The notes below the pieces were generated by a model. The model saw only the letters and a program-made list of their open reading frames with translations, was not told where the DNA came from and ran no database searches. Below are positions 46,825 to 55,142 of a stretch of 64,000 nucleotides of DNA, piece by piece. Each line of letters begins with the position of its first letter. The stretch's first letter is position 1. The DNA is from Desulfobulbus elongatus DSM 2908 (GTDB lineage: Bacteria > Desulfobacterota > Desulfobulbia > Desulfobulbales > Desulfobulbaceae). The stretch is from the NCBI RefSeq assembly GCF_000621145.1, contig NZ_JHZB01000010.1, positions 55,371 to 119,370 on the forward strand. Direction: 5' to 3'. Both the position numbers and the translations under genes were made by a program.

Positions 46825-47511
46825 ATGCCCGTATCGCCCGCAGCCCCGCCCTTCACCCGCGCCGCCCTGGCCGTGCTGTTCGAACGCTCGAATTTCCATG
46901 CCTTCCAGAAACCCGGCGCCCCGTCCCACTACTGGGCGCCCCTGATATCCGCCTGTGCCGGCGCCCGGCGGGACGAGATCTTTTTCCTCACCCCGGACGA
47001 TATCCAGGTCATTGAGGGCGCATATTTTTTCCGGCTCCGGGCCACCGGTTCCCGGCACGGCGGTCCGGCCGCCCCGGTCCGCCTCGTCCCGGTGCATCCC
47101 CTCCTGATGCGGCTGGGCCTGCCCGACTTTGTCGAAGAGCGGCGGCAACGCCATCCGCAGGAACGGCTCTTTTCGGAATACAAGGCGGGCCAGGAGCACG
47201 CCGGCCTGCTCTTTTCCCGGGCCTTTGTCCAGTGGATCAGGTCGACCGCGGCCCGCCTGCCGGAGGAGCGGCGGCACCTGTTTGCCGACGATTTCCATTT
47301 TCCCTCGCTACGGGCGCTGTTCGCCGTCGAGGCCCGGCGCGTTGGCGTGAGCGAAACCGTGGCGCGGGCGATCCGGAACACGGAAGGCAGAACGGAGACT
47401 CTTGCCGACGAGGAGCGGCAGTGGTGCGCCCGCGCCGTTGCCGAAATGGCGCGGATCGAGATCGAGACCTGCTTCCCGACGCTCTTTCCCTATCGGGAAC
47501 TCATGGCATGA
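46825..47511 (+). CDS. Stand-alone degenerate tyrosine-recombinase catalytic domain
   Basis: A 228-residue protein resembling the catalytic domain of phage-type integrases: FTRAALAVLFERSNF, then HYWAPLISACAGARRDEIF (box I Arg present), RLVPVHPLLMRLGL and FHFPSLRALFAV (box II Arg present, the usual HxxRH altered). The N-terminal core-binding domain is absent. The expected GH...T..Y tail with the nucleophile Tyr is replaced by an unrelated NTEGRTETLADEERQW region. Strand exchange is therefore unlikely. The start is uncertain: 46687 has an AGGA-like site and would add 46 low-complexity residues. It lies between the zinc permease pair and a methyltransferase. Confidence 0.65.
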   Translation: MPVSPAAPPFTRAALAVLFERSNFHAFQKPGAPSHYWAPLISACAGARRDEIFFLTPDDIQVIEGAYFFRLRATGSRHGGPAAPVRLVPVHPLLMRLGLPDFVEERRQRHPQERLFSEYKAGQEHAGLLFSRAFVQWIRSTAARLPEERRHLFADDFHFPSLRALFAVEARRVGVSETVARAIRNTEGRTETLADEERQWCARAVAEMARIEIETCFPTLFPYRELMA

Positions 47512-47547
47512 GTTCTCGCCCATCGCCTTCTTTGGACAGCCCCGCCT

Positions 47548-48222
47548 ATGCACCCCGCGATTTTTGACACCTGGACGGAGCGGTACGACAGCTGGTTCGC
47601 CACGCCGGTCGGCCGGCTGGTCAGGGACTACGAGGCCGATCTGCTGCTCGACTTCCTCGATCCCCGGCCCGGCGAGCGGCTCCTCGACGCCGGCTGCGGC
47701 ACCGGCATCTTCACCCTGGACGTCCTCGCCCGGGGCGCTCTGGTGACCGGCATCGACCTGTCGCTCCCCATGCTGGCCGGGGCGATGGCCCGCACCAGGG
47801 GCTCCGGTTTCGCCGGCCTGTGCGCCGACATCTGCGCCTTGCCCTTTGCCGACAACAGTTTCGACCGGGTCTTCTCCATGACCGCCATCGATTTCATCGC
47901 CGACGGCGGCCGGGCCATGGCCGAACTGAACCGGGTCGTCCGGCCGGGCGGCCGCGTGGTCGTCACCACCCTCAACAGTCTCGGGCCGTGGGCGGAAGAG
48001 CGCAGGCGCAAGGGCCGGGCCGGCCACGATCTTTTCGCCCGCATTCATTTCCGCTCCCCGGCGGCGATGCGCGCCATAGCGCCCGGTCCCTGCGTGGCCA
48101 GGACCGCCATCCATTTCCGCCGGGACGAATCCCCGGAGGCCATCCCGGAAATCGAGCGGCGCGGCCGCGACCAGAACCTGGACACCGGCGCCTTTGTCGC
48201 GGTCCGCTGGGACAAGGCATGA
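47548..48222 (+). CDS. SAM-dependent methyltransferase (class I)
   Basis: A 224-residue protein with the Rossmann SAM motifs LLDAGCGTGIFTLDVL (motif I), VTGIDLSLPML, the acidic loop CADICALPFADNSFDRVF and LNRVVRPGGRVVVTTL (motif III region). It looks like UbiE/methyltransferase-11 proteins. The substrate is unknown; nothing in its C-terminal half (RHFRS..., IEIERRGRD) points to one. It lies 36 bp after the recombinase-like gene. Confidence 0.88.
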   Translation: MHPAIFDTWTERYDSWFATPVGRLVRDYEADLLLDFLDPRPGERLLDAGCGTGIFTLDVLARGALVTGIDLSLPMLAGAMARTRGSGFAGLCADICALPFADNSFDRVFSMTAIDFIADGGRAMAELNRVVRPGGRVVVTTLNSLGPWAEERRRKGRAGHDLFARIHFRSPAAMRAIAPGPCVARTAIHFRRDESPEAIPEIERRGRDQNLDTGAFVAVRWDKA

Positions 48223-48268
48223 GGTGGTGCAGCCGGCGTCTCCTTTTTTCTCCGCGAGCAGGAACATA

Positions 48269-48297
48269 TTGACTAGGGGCCTGTTTTTTTATAGGAA
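48269..48297 (+). promoter_or_regulatory. Candidate promoter for the GH1 group
   Basis: TTGACT, then TATAGG at 15 bp or TAGGAA at 17 bp, with a T run in the spacer. It is about 190 nt upstream of the GH1 start, so a long leader is implied. Confidence 0.35.
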
Positions 48298-48347
48298 ACG
48301 AAAAGATGCGTGTTGATTTCGCGGTGCCTGCGAAGACGGCTGGCGGC

Positions 48348-48369
48348 TCTCGCGGCAGGAGCCGCGAGA
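48348..48369 (+). promoter_or_regulatory. 9-bp perfect hairpin in the GH1 leader
   Basis: TCTCGCGGC (48348-48356) pairs with GCCGCGAGA (48361-48369) across an AGGA loop. It is followed by a mixed TGTTGTTT stretch. It may be a weak terminator of the methyltransferase gene or a leader element. Confidence 0.45.
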
Positions 48370-48488
48370 ATGTTGTTTCGCCCCACGACGCGATGATCCT
48401 GGCGAAACCGGACCGGAGCCCTGCTGCTTTCTCCGGTTATCCGTGCCGCTGTTGGCCTTCGGCTTATTGAAACTATCCGGGATTGTTT

Positions 48489-49802
48489 ATGTACGACGTC
48501 TTCAGCCTGCCTGCCATCCGTTTTCCCGAGGGTTTTCTGTGGGGCAGCGCCACTGCCGGCCATCAAATCGAGGGCGACAACATCCATTCCCAGGCGTGGC
48601 ACAACGAGCAGCAGCCGGATTTCTATCGGGACGATCCGAAGCGCGCGACCCGCGCTCCTTCCGGCAAGGCCTGCGACCACTACCGGCTGTACCGCGAGGA
48701 TGTGGAACTGCTCGCCTCGCTCGGCCACCGGGCCTACCGCATGTCCATCGAGTGGAGCCGGATCGAGCCGGCGGAGGGGCGTTGGGATCACGAGGCCCTG
48801 GCGCATTACCTCGATCTGCTCGAGCGGCTGGCGGGCAAGGGCATCCACATCTTCGTCACCCTCCACCACTTCACCCATCCCCTCTGGTTCGAACGGCTGG
48901 GCGGCTTCGGCGTGGCGGACAACCGCCGCTTTTTCGAACGTTACCTCGCCTTCCTCCTGCCGAAGATCAGTCCCTTGGTCAGCGGCTGGAACGTGATCAA
49001 CGAGTTCAACCAGTGGGGCGGCCTGACCGCGGGACCGGCGATCGCGTCCCTCAAATTCAACATGCTGCGGGCGCACGCCCTGGGCTACCACCTGATCAAG
49101 CGGCATTCGCAGGCCCCGGTGAGCAGCGCCCACGCCTTTGTCCACTGGTTTCCGCGCCGGTTCCACGACGACCTCGACCGGCGCATGACCGCATTCGCCG
49201 ACTTCGCCACCAACGAGTTCTTCTTCCATGCCCTGCGCACCGGTGAGCTCGTCTATCCGGGCGTGGATGCCGAGTACGACCCGGACGTGAAGGGCGCGCT
49301 CGACTGCTGGTCGGTCAACTACTACACCCGCCACATGATCGATGCCCGCCGGGCCGGCCTGGAAGGGCCCCGGTTCCGCCACAAGGAGCTGCGCATGATC
49401 CCGATGCGCTTCTATCTGGAGGAGATGTATCCGGAGGGGCTGATCGCCAACCTGGAGCGGCTGCGCGACTATCCGGTCTATATCACCGAGAACGGCTGCT
49501 GCGCCGACGACGACCGCTTCCGCATCGTCTACCTGGCGCTGCATCTCTCCGCGCTGCACGAGGCGCTGGAGCGCGGCGTGGACGTGCGCGGCTACCTGTA
49601 CTGGTCGCTCATGGACAACTACGAGTGGACCACCTTCATCCCCCGTTTCGGCCTGGTGGCCGTGGACTTCCAAACCTTCCGGCGCACGCTCAAGGCCAGC
49701 GCCTTGTTCTACCGGGAGGTCATCCGGGACAACGGCTTCAGCGGCGAGACGGTGCGGCGCCATCTGGATGCCCTGCCCACCCTGCCCCAGGACAGCACAT
49801 GA
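48489..49802 (+). CDS. Glycoside hydrolase family 1 (beta-glucosidase type)
   Basis: A 437-residue cytosolic enzyme with the GH1 order FPEGFLWGSATAGHQIEG, YRMSIEWSRIEP, LHHFTHPLW, the acid/base region NVINEFNQWGG and the nucleophile ITENG near residue 332. The acid/base motif reads NEF where NEP is usual, so the enzyme is somewhat divergent, but both glutamates are present. No signal peptide. It heads a same-strand row with an ABC protein, GH5 and an EEP protein, and probably acts on imported beta-glucosides. Confidence 0.92.
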   Translation: MYDVFSLPAIRFPEGFLWGSATAGHQIEGDNIHSQAWHNEQQPDFYRDDPKRATRAPSGKACDHYRLYREDVELLASLGHRAYRMSIEWSRIEPAEGRWDHEALAHYLDLLERLAGKGIHIFVTLHHFTHPLWFERLGGFGVADNRRFFERYLAFLLPKISPLVSGWNVINEFNQWGGLTAGPAIASLKFNMLRAHALGYHLIKRHSQAPVSSAHAFVHWFPRRFHDDLDRRMTAFADFATNEFFFHALRTGELVYPGVDAEYDPDVKGALDCWSVNYYTRHMIDARRAGLEGPRFRHKELRMIPMRFYLEEMYPEGLIANLERLRDYPVYITENGCCADDDRFRIVYLALHLSALHEALERGVDVRGYLYWSLMDNYEWTTFIPRFGLVAVDFQTFRRTLKASALFYREVIRDNGFSGETVRRHLDALPTLPQDST

Positions 49803-49868
49803 TTGCGGCGCGCGTCCGCGCCCCGGCCCGCGGTCAATCCCGCTCCATGCATCAATCCATGAGGCAAC

Positions 49869-51557
49869 ATGCTTGCATCAAACAATTTTTTCATTGAATT
49901 CCTTCGGCTGGCGAGGCAGTTCTGGTGTTCGGAACACAAGCTGAAGATCCGGGGCACCATCCTCCTCCTGGCCGCCCTCACCGTGCTGCAGATGGTCATG
50001 GCGGTACTGATGACCCAGTGGAGCGCCGATCTGTTCAACGCCCTGGAGGAGCACTCCATGCGCGGGCTCATCATCCAGGTCGGCCTGCTGATCGTCCTGT
50101 TTCTCGCCGACCTGGTGCTGACCGGAACGCACCTGGTCACCAAACGCAATCTGCAGGTTTCGTGGCGCGACTGGATGACCGAGCATGTCTTCTCCCGCTG
50201 GATGGACGCCGGCCGCCATTATCTGATCACCCCGCTGCCGGGCGAGCACGACAACCCGGACGGCCGCATCGCCGAGGATTGCCGCGTCGCCACCGAGTCG
50301 GCGGTTATCCTGGGGCATTCGCTTTTGTACAGCATCCTGCTGCTGGTCGGCTTCACCGAGGTGCTCTGGTCCCGCTCCGGGGTGGTGACGCTCGACCTGG
50401 GTTTCGCCCAGATCCCCATTCACGGGCATCTGGTCTGGATCGCGATCGTCTACTCGGCGCTGGCCTCCTGGTTCGGCTGGCTGCTGGGCCGGCCGCTCAC
50501 CGGCGCCACCAACGCCCGCCAGTCGGCGGAGGCCAACTTCCGTGCCAGTCTGCTGGAGGCGCAGGAAAACAGCCAGGCCATCGCCCTGATCCATGCCGAG
50601 GCCTGCGAGCGGCGCCAGTTTCGCGGGCTGTTCGACAAGATCCGGGTGGTCTGGGACGCGCAAACCGCGGCCTGGCGCAATATAACGATGTTCGGCACGG
50701 GCTACGCCACCCTTTCCATGGCCTTCCCCATTCTGATTTCCGCGCCCCGCTACATCACGGAAAAAATCACCCTGGGCGCCCTGGTGCAATCCGCCCAGGC
50801 CTTCCAACACATGACCGCGGCCCTTTCCTGGCCGGCCAACAACATGGGCGGGATCGCCGAGTGGCGCGCTTCGGTGGAACGCATCCTCAGCCTTTTGAAA
50901 TCGCTGGAGAACGTGGATGCAGAGCTGGCCAAACCGGACCACCGCATTCAGGTGGTGTGCTCCGATCGGCCGGTGCTGGCGTTCCGCGATCTCAGAATCG
51001 GCAAATATGACGGCACGATCCTGACCCCTGAGATCACCATGGAGATCGGCAAGGGCGAGCACGTGCTGATCTCCGGCAACGCCTTCACCGGGGCGCGATT
51101 GTTCCGCGCCATCGCCGGCATCCGGCCCTGGGGCAGCGGTATCATCGAACTGCCCAGCCAGGGCCGCCTCTTCTTTATGCCGCCCCGGCCGTATCTGCCC
51201 ACCGGCACCCTGCGCTACGCCATCGGCTATCCGTCCTCCCGCCGGGTCTTCACCCAGGAGCAGATCGAGCAGGCCCTGCGCCTGGTGGGCCTGGAACGCC
51301 TGATCGATCAACTCGATCAGCGGGAGCACTGGGCCAACATCCTCACCCCGGAGGAGCAGCAACGCCTGGGCATGGTGCGCCTGCTCCTCAACCGGCCCCA
51401 GTGGGTCTTCCTCCAGGAGTCCTTCGACGCCCTGGAGCCCGAGGACGAGAAGCGGATGATGCTCCTGATCTGCGAGCAACTCTCCGATACCACCCTGTTG
51501 GCGATTTCCCATTCGCCCAACGGGAGTTCCTTTTACACGCGCCGGCTGGCGCTCTGA
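49869..51557 (+). CDS. SbmA/YddA-like ABC protein with eroded ATPase domain
   Basis: A 562-residue half-transporter. The first about 340 residues hold six helices of the ABC_membrane_2/SbmA type (LKIRGTILLLAALTVLQMVM, RNLQVSWRDWMTEHVF, TNARQSAEANFRASL). The C-terminal 200 residues align with the YddA/ALD-type ATPase, but key residues have changed. Walker A reads SGNAFTGARLF, with no GKS/T. The Q-loop Gln is Pro (FMPPRPYLP), the signature is LTPEEQQRL and Walker B is WVFLQESFDALE. The frame is intact throughout. It may use no ATP, or act as a structural partner. It lies between GH1 and GH5. Confidence 0.8.
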   Translation: MLASNNFFIEFLRLARQFWCSEHKLKIRGTILLLAALTVLQMVMAVLMTQWSADLFNALEEHSMRGLIIQVGLLIVLFLADLVLTGTHLVTKRNLQVSWRDWMTEHVFSRWMDAGRHYLITPLPGEHDNPDGRIAEDCRVATESAVILGHSLLYSILLLVGFTEVLWSRSGVVTLDLGFAQIPIHGHLVWIAIVYSALASWFGWLLGRPLTGATNARQSAEANFRASLLEAQENSQAIALIHAEACERRQFRGLFDKIRVVWDAQTAAWRNITMFGTGYATLSMAFPILISAPRYITEKITLGALVQSAQAFQHMTAALSWPANNMGGIAEWRASVERILSLLKSLENVDAELAKPDHRIQVVCSDRPVLAFRDLRIGKYDGTILTPEITMEIGKGEHVLISGNAFTGARLFRAIAGIRPWGSGIIELPSQGRLFFMPPRPYLPTGTLRYAIGYPSSRRVFTQEQIEQALRLVGLERLIDQLDQREHWANILTPEEQQRLGMVRLLLNRPQWVFLQESFDALEPEDEKRMMLLICEQLSDTTLLAISHSPNGSSFYTRRLAL

Positions 51558-51595
51558 GCAAACAACGCAACAGACAAATGTTGAGGAGATCCTCC

Positions 51596-52774
51596 ATGGC
51601 GACTGCAACGGTTCACGAAAGCGGCGGCAGACTGCGCGGCGTCAATCTGGGCGGCTGGCTGGTGCTGGAAAAATGGATTACCCCCAGCCTGTTCGCCGGC
51701 CTGCGGGCCACCGACGAAACCACCTACTGCGCCGAACTGGGTGAGGCCGAGGCCACCCGGCGCCTGCACCATCACTGGAACACCTTCATCACCCGCGACG
51801 ACTTCGCCTGGCTGGCCCGCGCCGGCATCAATACCGTGCGCCTGCCGGTCGGCCACTGGCTGTTCGGCAAGGACTACCCTTATCACCGCGCCTACGGCGA
51901 GACGCGCTATCCCTTCGTGGAGGGCGGATCGGCAATCGTCGACAAGGTCTTCCAGTGGGCCGGCGAGTTCGGCCTGCGGGTGCTGCTCGATCTCCATGCC
52001 GCGCCGGGCTGCCAGAACGGCTTCGACAACGGCGGCATCCTGGGCGTGTGCGAGTGGCACACCAGGGAAGAATACATCCGGCATGCCCTGGACGTGCTCG
52101 AGCGGCTGGCGCAGCGGTACGGCGGCCATCCGGCGCTGCACGGCATCGAGGTGCTCAACGAGCCGAGCTGGGACATCCCCACCGACCTGCTCAAGCGCTA
52201 CACCGCCGAGGCCTATCACCGCATCCGCCGCCACTGCCCGCCCGAACGGGTGACCGTGGCGTTCCACGACGGCTTCCGCGACTTCCGCGAGTACGCCGGC
52301 TTTCTCCAGGAGCCGGAATTCCGCAACGTGGCCATCGACATCCACCGCTACCAGTGCTTCGTCCGTAGCGACCTCGACATGGACATCTTCGGCCACATCG
52401 GCAAGAGCGCCATCGATCTGCGCAACGAGGCCGACGAAATCGTCCGCGAGTCGGGCTATCAGGTCTACTGCGGCGAATGGAGCCTGGGGCTGGACCTGAA
52501 GGTGGTGTCGCTCTGGGCGGAGGGACCCTACAACCATGCCCTGGAGGGAATGGACGAGTTTCAGATGGCAACGGCCCTGCGCGGCTACGCCTCGGTCCAG
52601 TTGCTGGCCTTCGAGAAATACGCCGGCTGGTTCTTCTGGACCTACCGCACCGAAACCACTCCGGAGTGGAGCTACCGCGATTGCGTGGATCAGGGCATCA
52701 TCCCCGATTTGGGCCGGCCGGAGCAGCTGGCGGGCGTCCGCACCATCATGGACCGGGCCGGGCAGGTGCCATGA
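51596..52774 (+). CDS. Glycoside hydrolase family 5 (exo-beta-1,3-glucanase-like)
   Basis: A 392-residue cellulase-fold enzyme without a signal peptide. The N-terminal RGVNLGGWLVLEKWITPSLF is typical of exo-1,3-beta-glucanases. The acid/base Glu is in IEVLNEPSWD and the nucleophile Glu in YCGEWSLGLD. The start at 51596 has GAGGAG 7 nt upstream; an ATG at 51578 precedes that site. Substrate is probably a beta-glucan oligosaccharide, from family resemblance only. Confidence 0.9.
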   Translation: MATATVHESGGRLRGVNLGGWLVLEKWITPSLFAGLRATDETTYCAELGEAEATRRLHHHWNTFITRDDFAWLARAGINTVRLPVGHWLFGKDYPYHRAYGETRYPFVEGGSAIVDKVFQWAGEFGLRVLLDLHAAPGCQNGFDNGGILGVCEWHTREEYIRHALDVLERLAQRYGGHPALHGIEVLNEPSWDIPTDLLKRYTAEAYHRIRRHCPPERVTVAFHDGFRDFREYAGFLQEPEFRNVAIDIHRYQCFVRSDLDMDIFGHIGKSAIDLRNEADEIVRESGYQVYCGEWSLGLDLKVVSLWAEGPYNHALEGMDEFQMATALRGYASVQLLAFEKYAGWFFWTYRTETTPEWSYRDCVDQGIIPDLGRPEQLAGVRTIMDRAGQVP

Positions 52775-52790
52775 CACGGGCATCGCGGCC

Positions 52791-53570
52791 ATGATCAGGG
52801 TGATGAGCTTCAACATCCGGTACGGCCTGGCCGCCGACGGAGTGAATCACTGGCACCACCGCAAGCGCCTCGCCCTGGCCAGAATCCGGGCCTTCGGCCC
52901 CGACCTGCTCGGCCTCCAGGAGTGTCGCGACGACGAGCAGGCCGAATTCATCCGCCAGGGCCTGCCGGACTACCATTTCTTCGGGGTCCATCGCCAGGGC
53001 CCCGGCGACACGGCCCTGGAAATGGCGCCCCTGCTGTTCCGGAAGGCAGCGTTCGCGCTGCTCGACACAGGCTGCTTCTGGCTGAGCGAAACCCCGGAGA
53101 TTCCCGGCAGCATGAGCTGGGACAGCGCCTATCCGCGCACGGTGAGCTGGGCCAGGCTGGCCTGCCGGACGACAGGTACGGTGCTCACCTATGCGAACAC
53201 CCATTTCGACTACGAACCGGCAGCCATCGACGGCAACGCCCGCTGCCTGCGCCGCTGGCTCGATCAGGTCGGCAGCGGCACGCCGCTGATCGTGACCGGC
53301 GACTTCAATGCCGACAAGGCTTCGGCCGCCTACCGTCTGCTGACCGGCGACAACGCCCTGATAGACGCCTTCCGGCAGGTCCATCCGCACGGACAGGACG
53401 AAACCACCTACCACGCCTATGGCCGGGAAGAGGAGCGGGCTGCCATCGACTGGATCCTGGCCTCCGATCATTTCCGCGTGCTGGAAGCGCAGATCGACCG
53501 CACCCGCGAGGGTGCTCTCTTCCCCTCGGACCATTACCCCATCACCGCCGTGCTCGACTGGAAGACCTGA
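52791..53570 (+). CDS. Endonuclease/exonuclease/phosphatase family protein
   Basis: A 259-residue EEP-fold metal-dependent phosphoesterase. The catalytic set is visible: SFNIRYG, LGLQEC (Glu), ANTHFDY (His), TGDFNADK (Asp and Asn) and SDHYPI (Asp-His). There is no signal peptide. Members of this type occur in carbohydrate clusters, where the substrate is unclear; a sugar phosphate, phospholipid or nucleic acid is possible. It starts 16 bp after GH5 and ends at a terminator. Confidence 0.88.
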   Translation: MIRVMSFNIRYGLAADGVNHWHHRKRLALARIRAFGPDLLGLQECRDDEQAEFIRQGLPDYHFFGVHRQGPGDTALEMAPLLFRKAAFALLDTGCFWLSETPEIPGSMSWDSAYPRTVSWARLACRTTGTVLTYANTHFDYEPAAIDGNARCLRRWLDQVGSGTPLIVTGDFNADKASAAYRLLTGDNALIDAFRQVHPHGQDETTYHAYGREEERAAIDWILASDHFRVLEAQIDRTREGALFPSDHYPITAVLDWKT

Positions 53571-53603
53571 AAAAGCTCCCGGCCCGGTTTCCGCAGTCTC
53601 ATG

Positions 53604-53641
53604 AAAAAAAGCACCCGGCCAAACGGACCGAGGTGTTTTTT
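53604..53641 (+). terminator. Terminator of the GH1-ABC-GH5-EEP row
   Basis: An A run, a stem built from CACC/GGTG and CGG/CCG with one bulge on each side, and a T6 tail (53636-53641). It marks the end of the glycosidase transcript. Confidence 0.75.
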
Positions 53642-54258
53642 CGTTGCTCAGCACAGGCAGGAAAGAAAGGCATGGTTTTGCAACGCCGGACAGCAGTATC
53701 CCAAACCGCTTGCCCACTTTTCCGGGAACGATTCTCTTCGCGACTGACGCACACAAAAATATTGCGCATGTGCCGAATCTGTGTTTTTTGTTTCATCACG
53801 TGCACATTGTCTGTTGTTTTGTAACAGTGTCCGCGCAACACTCTCCCCCTTACAATCAAATCAGCGAAAAACAGTAGAAGAAACAACTCCTTGCCGTTCA
53901 GCCAGGCGAGGGTCGTGGATAGGCGTATCTGAAGCCGTACTGCTCATCGGCCGCCACATTGTAGCTGGTGGCCCCCTGTGACATGCCACTGGAGTGCCCA
54001 TGCGCTTGACAATGACATGTTCTCTCTCCCTCACGAAAACTGACGGTCTCGACTGCGCCCGCAGCCGAACCGCTTGCTTCACCACCCACAGAGTCACCCT
54101 GTCGTGTTGTCCCGTCACCGACCGGCAATACCGTTGCCAGCGGTCGGCGGCCAAAAGAAAAAACGACCGGTAAGCATCGGCGATGCCTCGGCATCCCGGT
54201 CACGCTGTCTGTTATATGTTGGCAACCACGCGGTCCAATTGAACAGAGGAGGTACAGG
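53642..54258. other. Long gene-poor gap before the FGE-fold gene
   Basis: About 617 bp without a recognisable gene. It contains CTGTT-7 nt-AACAG near 53813 and GATGCC-TC-GGCATC at 54181-54194. A minus-strand frame at 53898-54203 (101 codons, opening at GTG) has a Cys/His/Gly-rich end that I cannot assign. It could be a decayed gene or a long leader of the downstream cytochrome genes. GAGGAGGTACAGG just before 54259 is a strong ribosome site. Confidence 0.5.
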
Positions 54259-55089
54259 ATGGCTTGCGCGAAGTTAGGCTCGGTATGTTTTCTTTTCCTC
54301 TTTGGCCCCGCCGCGGCCGCTCAGGCGGCGGCGCCCTCAGCCGACCCGGCCGCCGGGATGGCGTTTGTCCCGGTCAAGGGCGGCTGCTATCAAATGGGCG
54401 ATTCGGTCGGCGATGGCGAGCCGAACGAACGACCGGTGCATGAAGTCTGCATCTCCGATTTTGCCATCGGCCAGACAGAAGTCACCAACGGCCAGTATAG
54501 AAAATTCCGGCCGCAGCATAACAGCGGCGCCGCCCAGGGAGCTTCCCTGGACGGCGACAACCAGCCGGTGGTCAACGTTTCCTGGGAAGATGCCGTGGCC
54601 TATGCCAAGTGGCTCTCCCAGCAAACCGGCCAGACCTATCGCCTGCCGACCGAAGCCGAGTGGGAATATGCCGCCCGGGCCGGGTCGAGCCACAGCCGCT
54701 TTTGGGGCGACAATCCCGACGAGGCCTGCACGTATGCCAATGTCGCGGACATGACGGCCAGGAAGCAATGGGCCAAATGGACGACCTTCGCCTGCGACGA
54801 CGGTTATGCCGTGTCGGCGCCGGTGGGCAGTTTCGCGCCGAATGGCTACGGGATCAGGGACATGCTGGGCAATGTCTGGGAGTGGTGCGAGGATGTCTAC
54901 AACAGCGAGGCCTACGCCAGGCTGCCGAAGAACAGTCCGGTCTACCAGGGCGCGGGTGAATATCGCGTCATGCGCGGCGGCGGCTGGAGTAACGGGCCCA
55001 TGGGCATCCGCAGCTCGCACCGGGTCGGCCTCTCGCCCGACTTCGGCCATCATGCCCTCGGGTTCCGCCTGGTCAAAACCGGACCGTGA
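54259..55089 (+). CDS. Exported FGE/SUMF1-fold protein
   Basis: A 276-residue protein with a signal peptide (LGSVCFLFLFGPAAAAQAAA) and a formylglycine-generating-enzyme fold: FVPVKGGCYQMG, IGQTEVTNGQYRKF, VNVSWEDAVAYAKWLS, LPTEAEWEYAARAG, DMLGNVWEWCEDVY and MRGGGWSNGP ending in GFRLVK. The C-terminal Cys pair of true sulfatase-activating enzymes is missing, so a structural or binding role is likelier. It lies 53 bp upstream of the decaheme cytochrome and is probably in the same transcript. Confidence 0.88.
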   Translation: MACAKLGSVCFLFLFGPAAAAQAAAPSADPAAGMAFVPVKGGCYQMGDSVGDGEPNERPVHEVCISDFAIGQTEVTNGQYRKFRPQHNSGAAQGASLDGDNQPVVNVSWEDAVAYAKWLSQQTGQTYRLPTEAEWEYAARAGSSHSRFWGDNPDEACTYANVADMTARKQWAKWTTFACDDGYAVSAPVGSFAPNGYGIRDMLGNVWEWCEDVYNSEAYARLPKNSPVYQGAGEYRVMRGGGWSNGPMGIRSSHRVGLSPDFGHHALGFRLVKTGP

Positions 55090-55142
55090 GGCACGATATG
55101 TCCGAACCCGCCGATTATCCCAAACGAAAACCCGGAGGAACA

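Noticed and set aside
46687..47511. Active prophage integrase
   Set aside because: The core-binding domain and the catalytic tyrosine region are missing, and there are no phage genes or flanking attachment repeats.
49869..51557. Frameshift explaining the odd ABC ATPase motifs
   Set aside because: The frame is open from start to stop, and segments between the changed motifs align in register, so substitutions rather than a frameshift explain them.
54259..55089. Diversity-generating retroelement target (FGE/C-type-lectin fold is the classic variable protein)
   Set aside because: No reverse transcriptase, no template repeat and no second copy of the 3' end of the gene were seen in the window.
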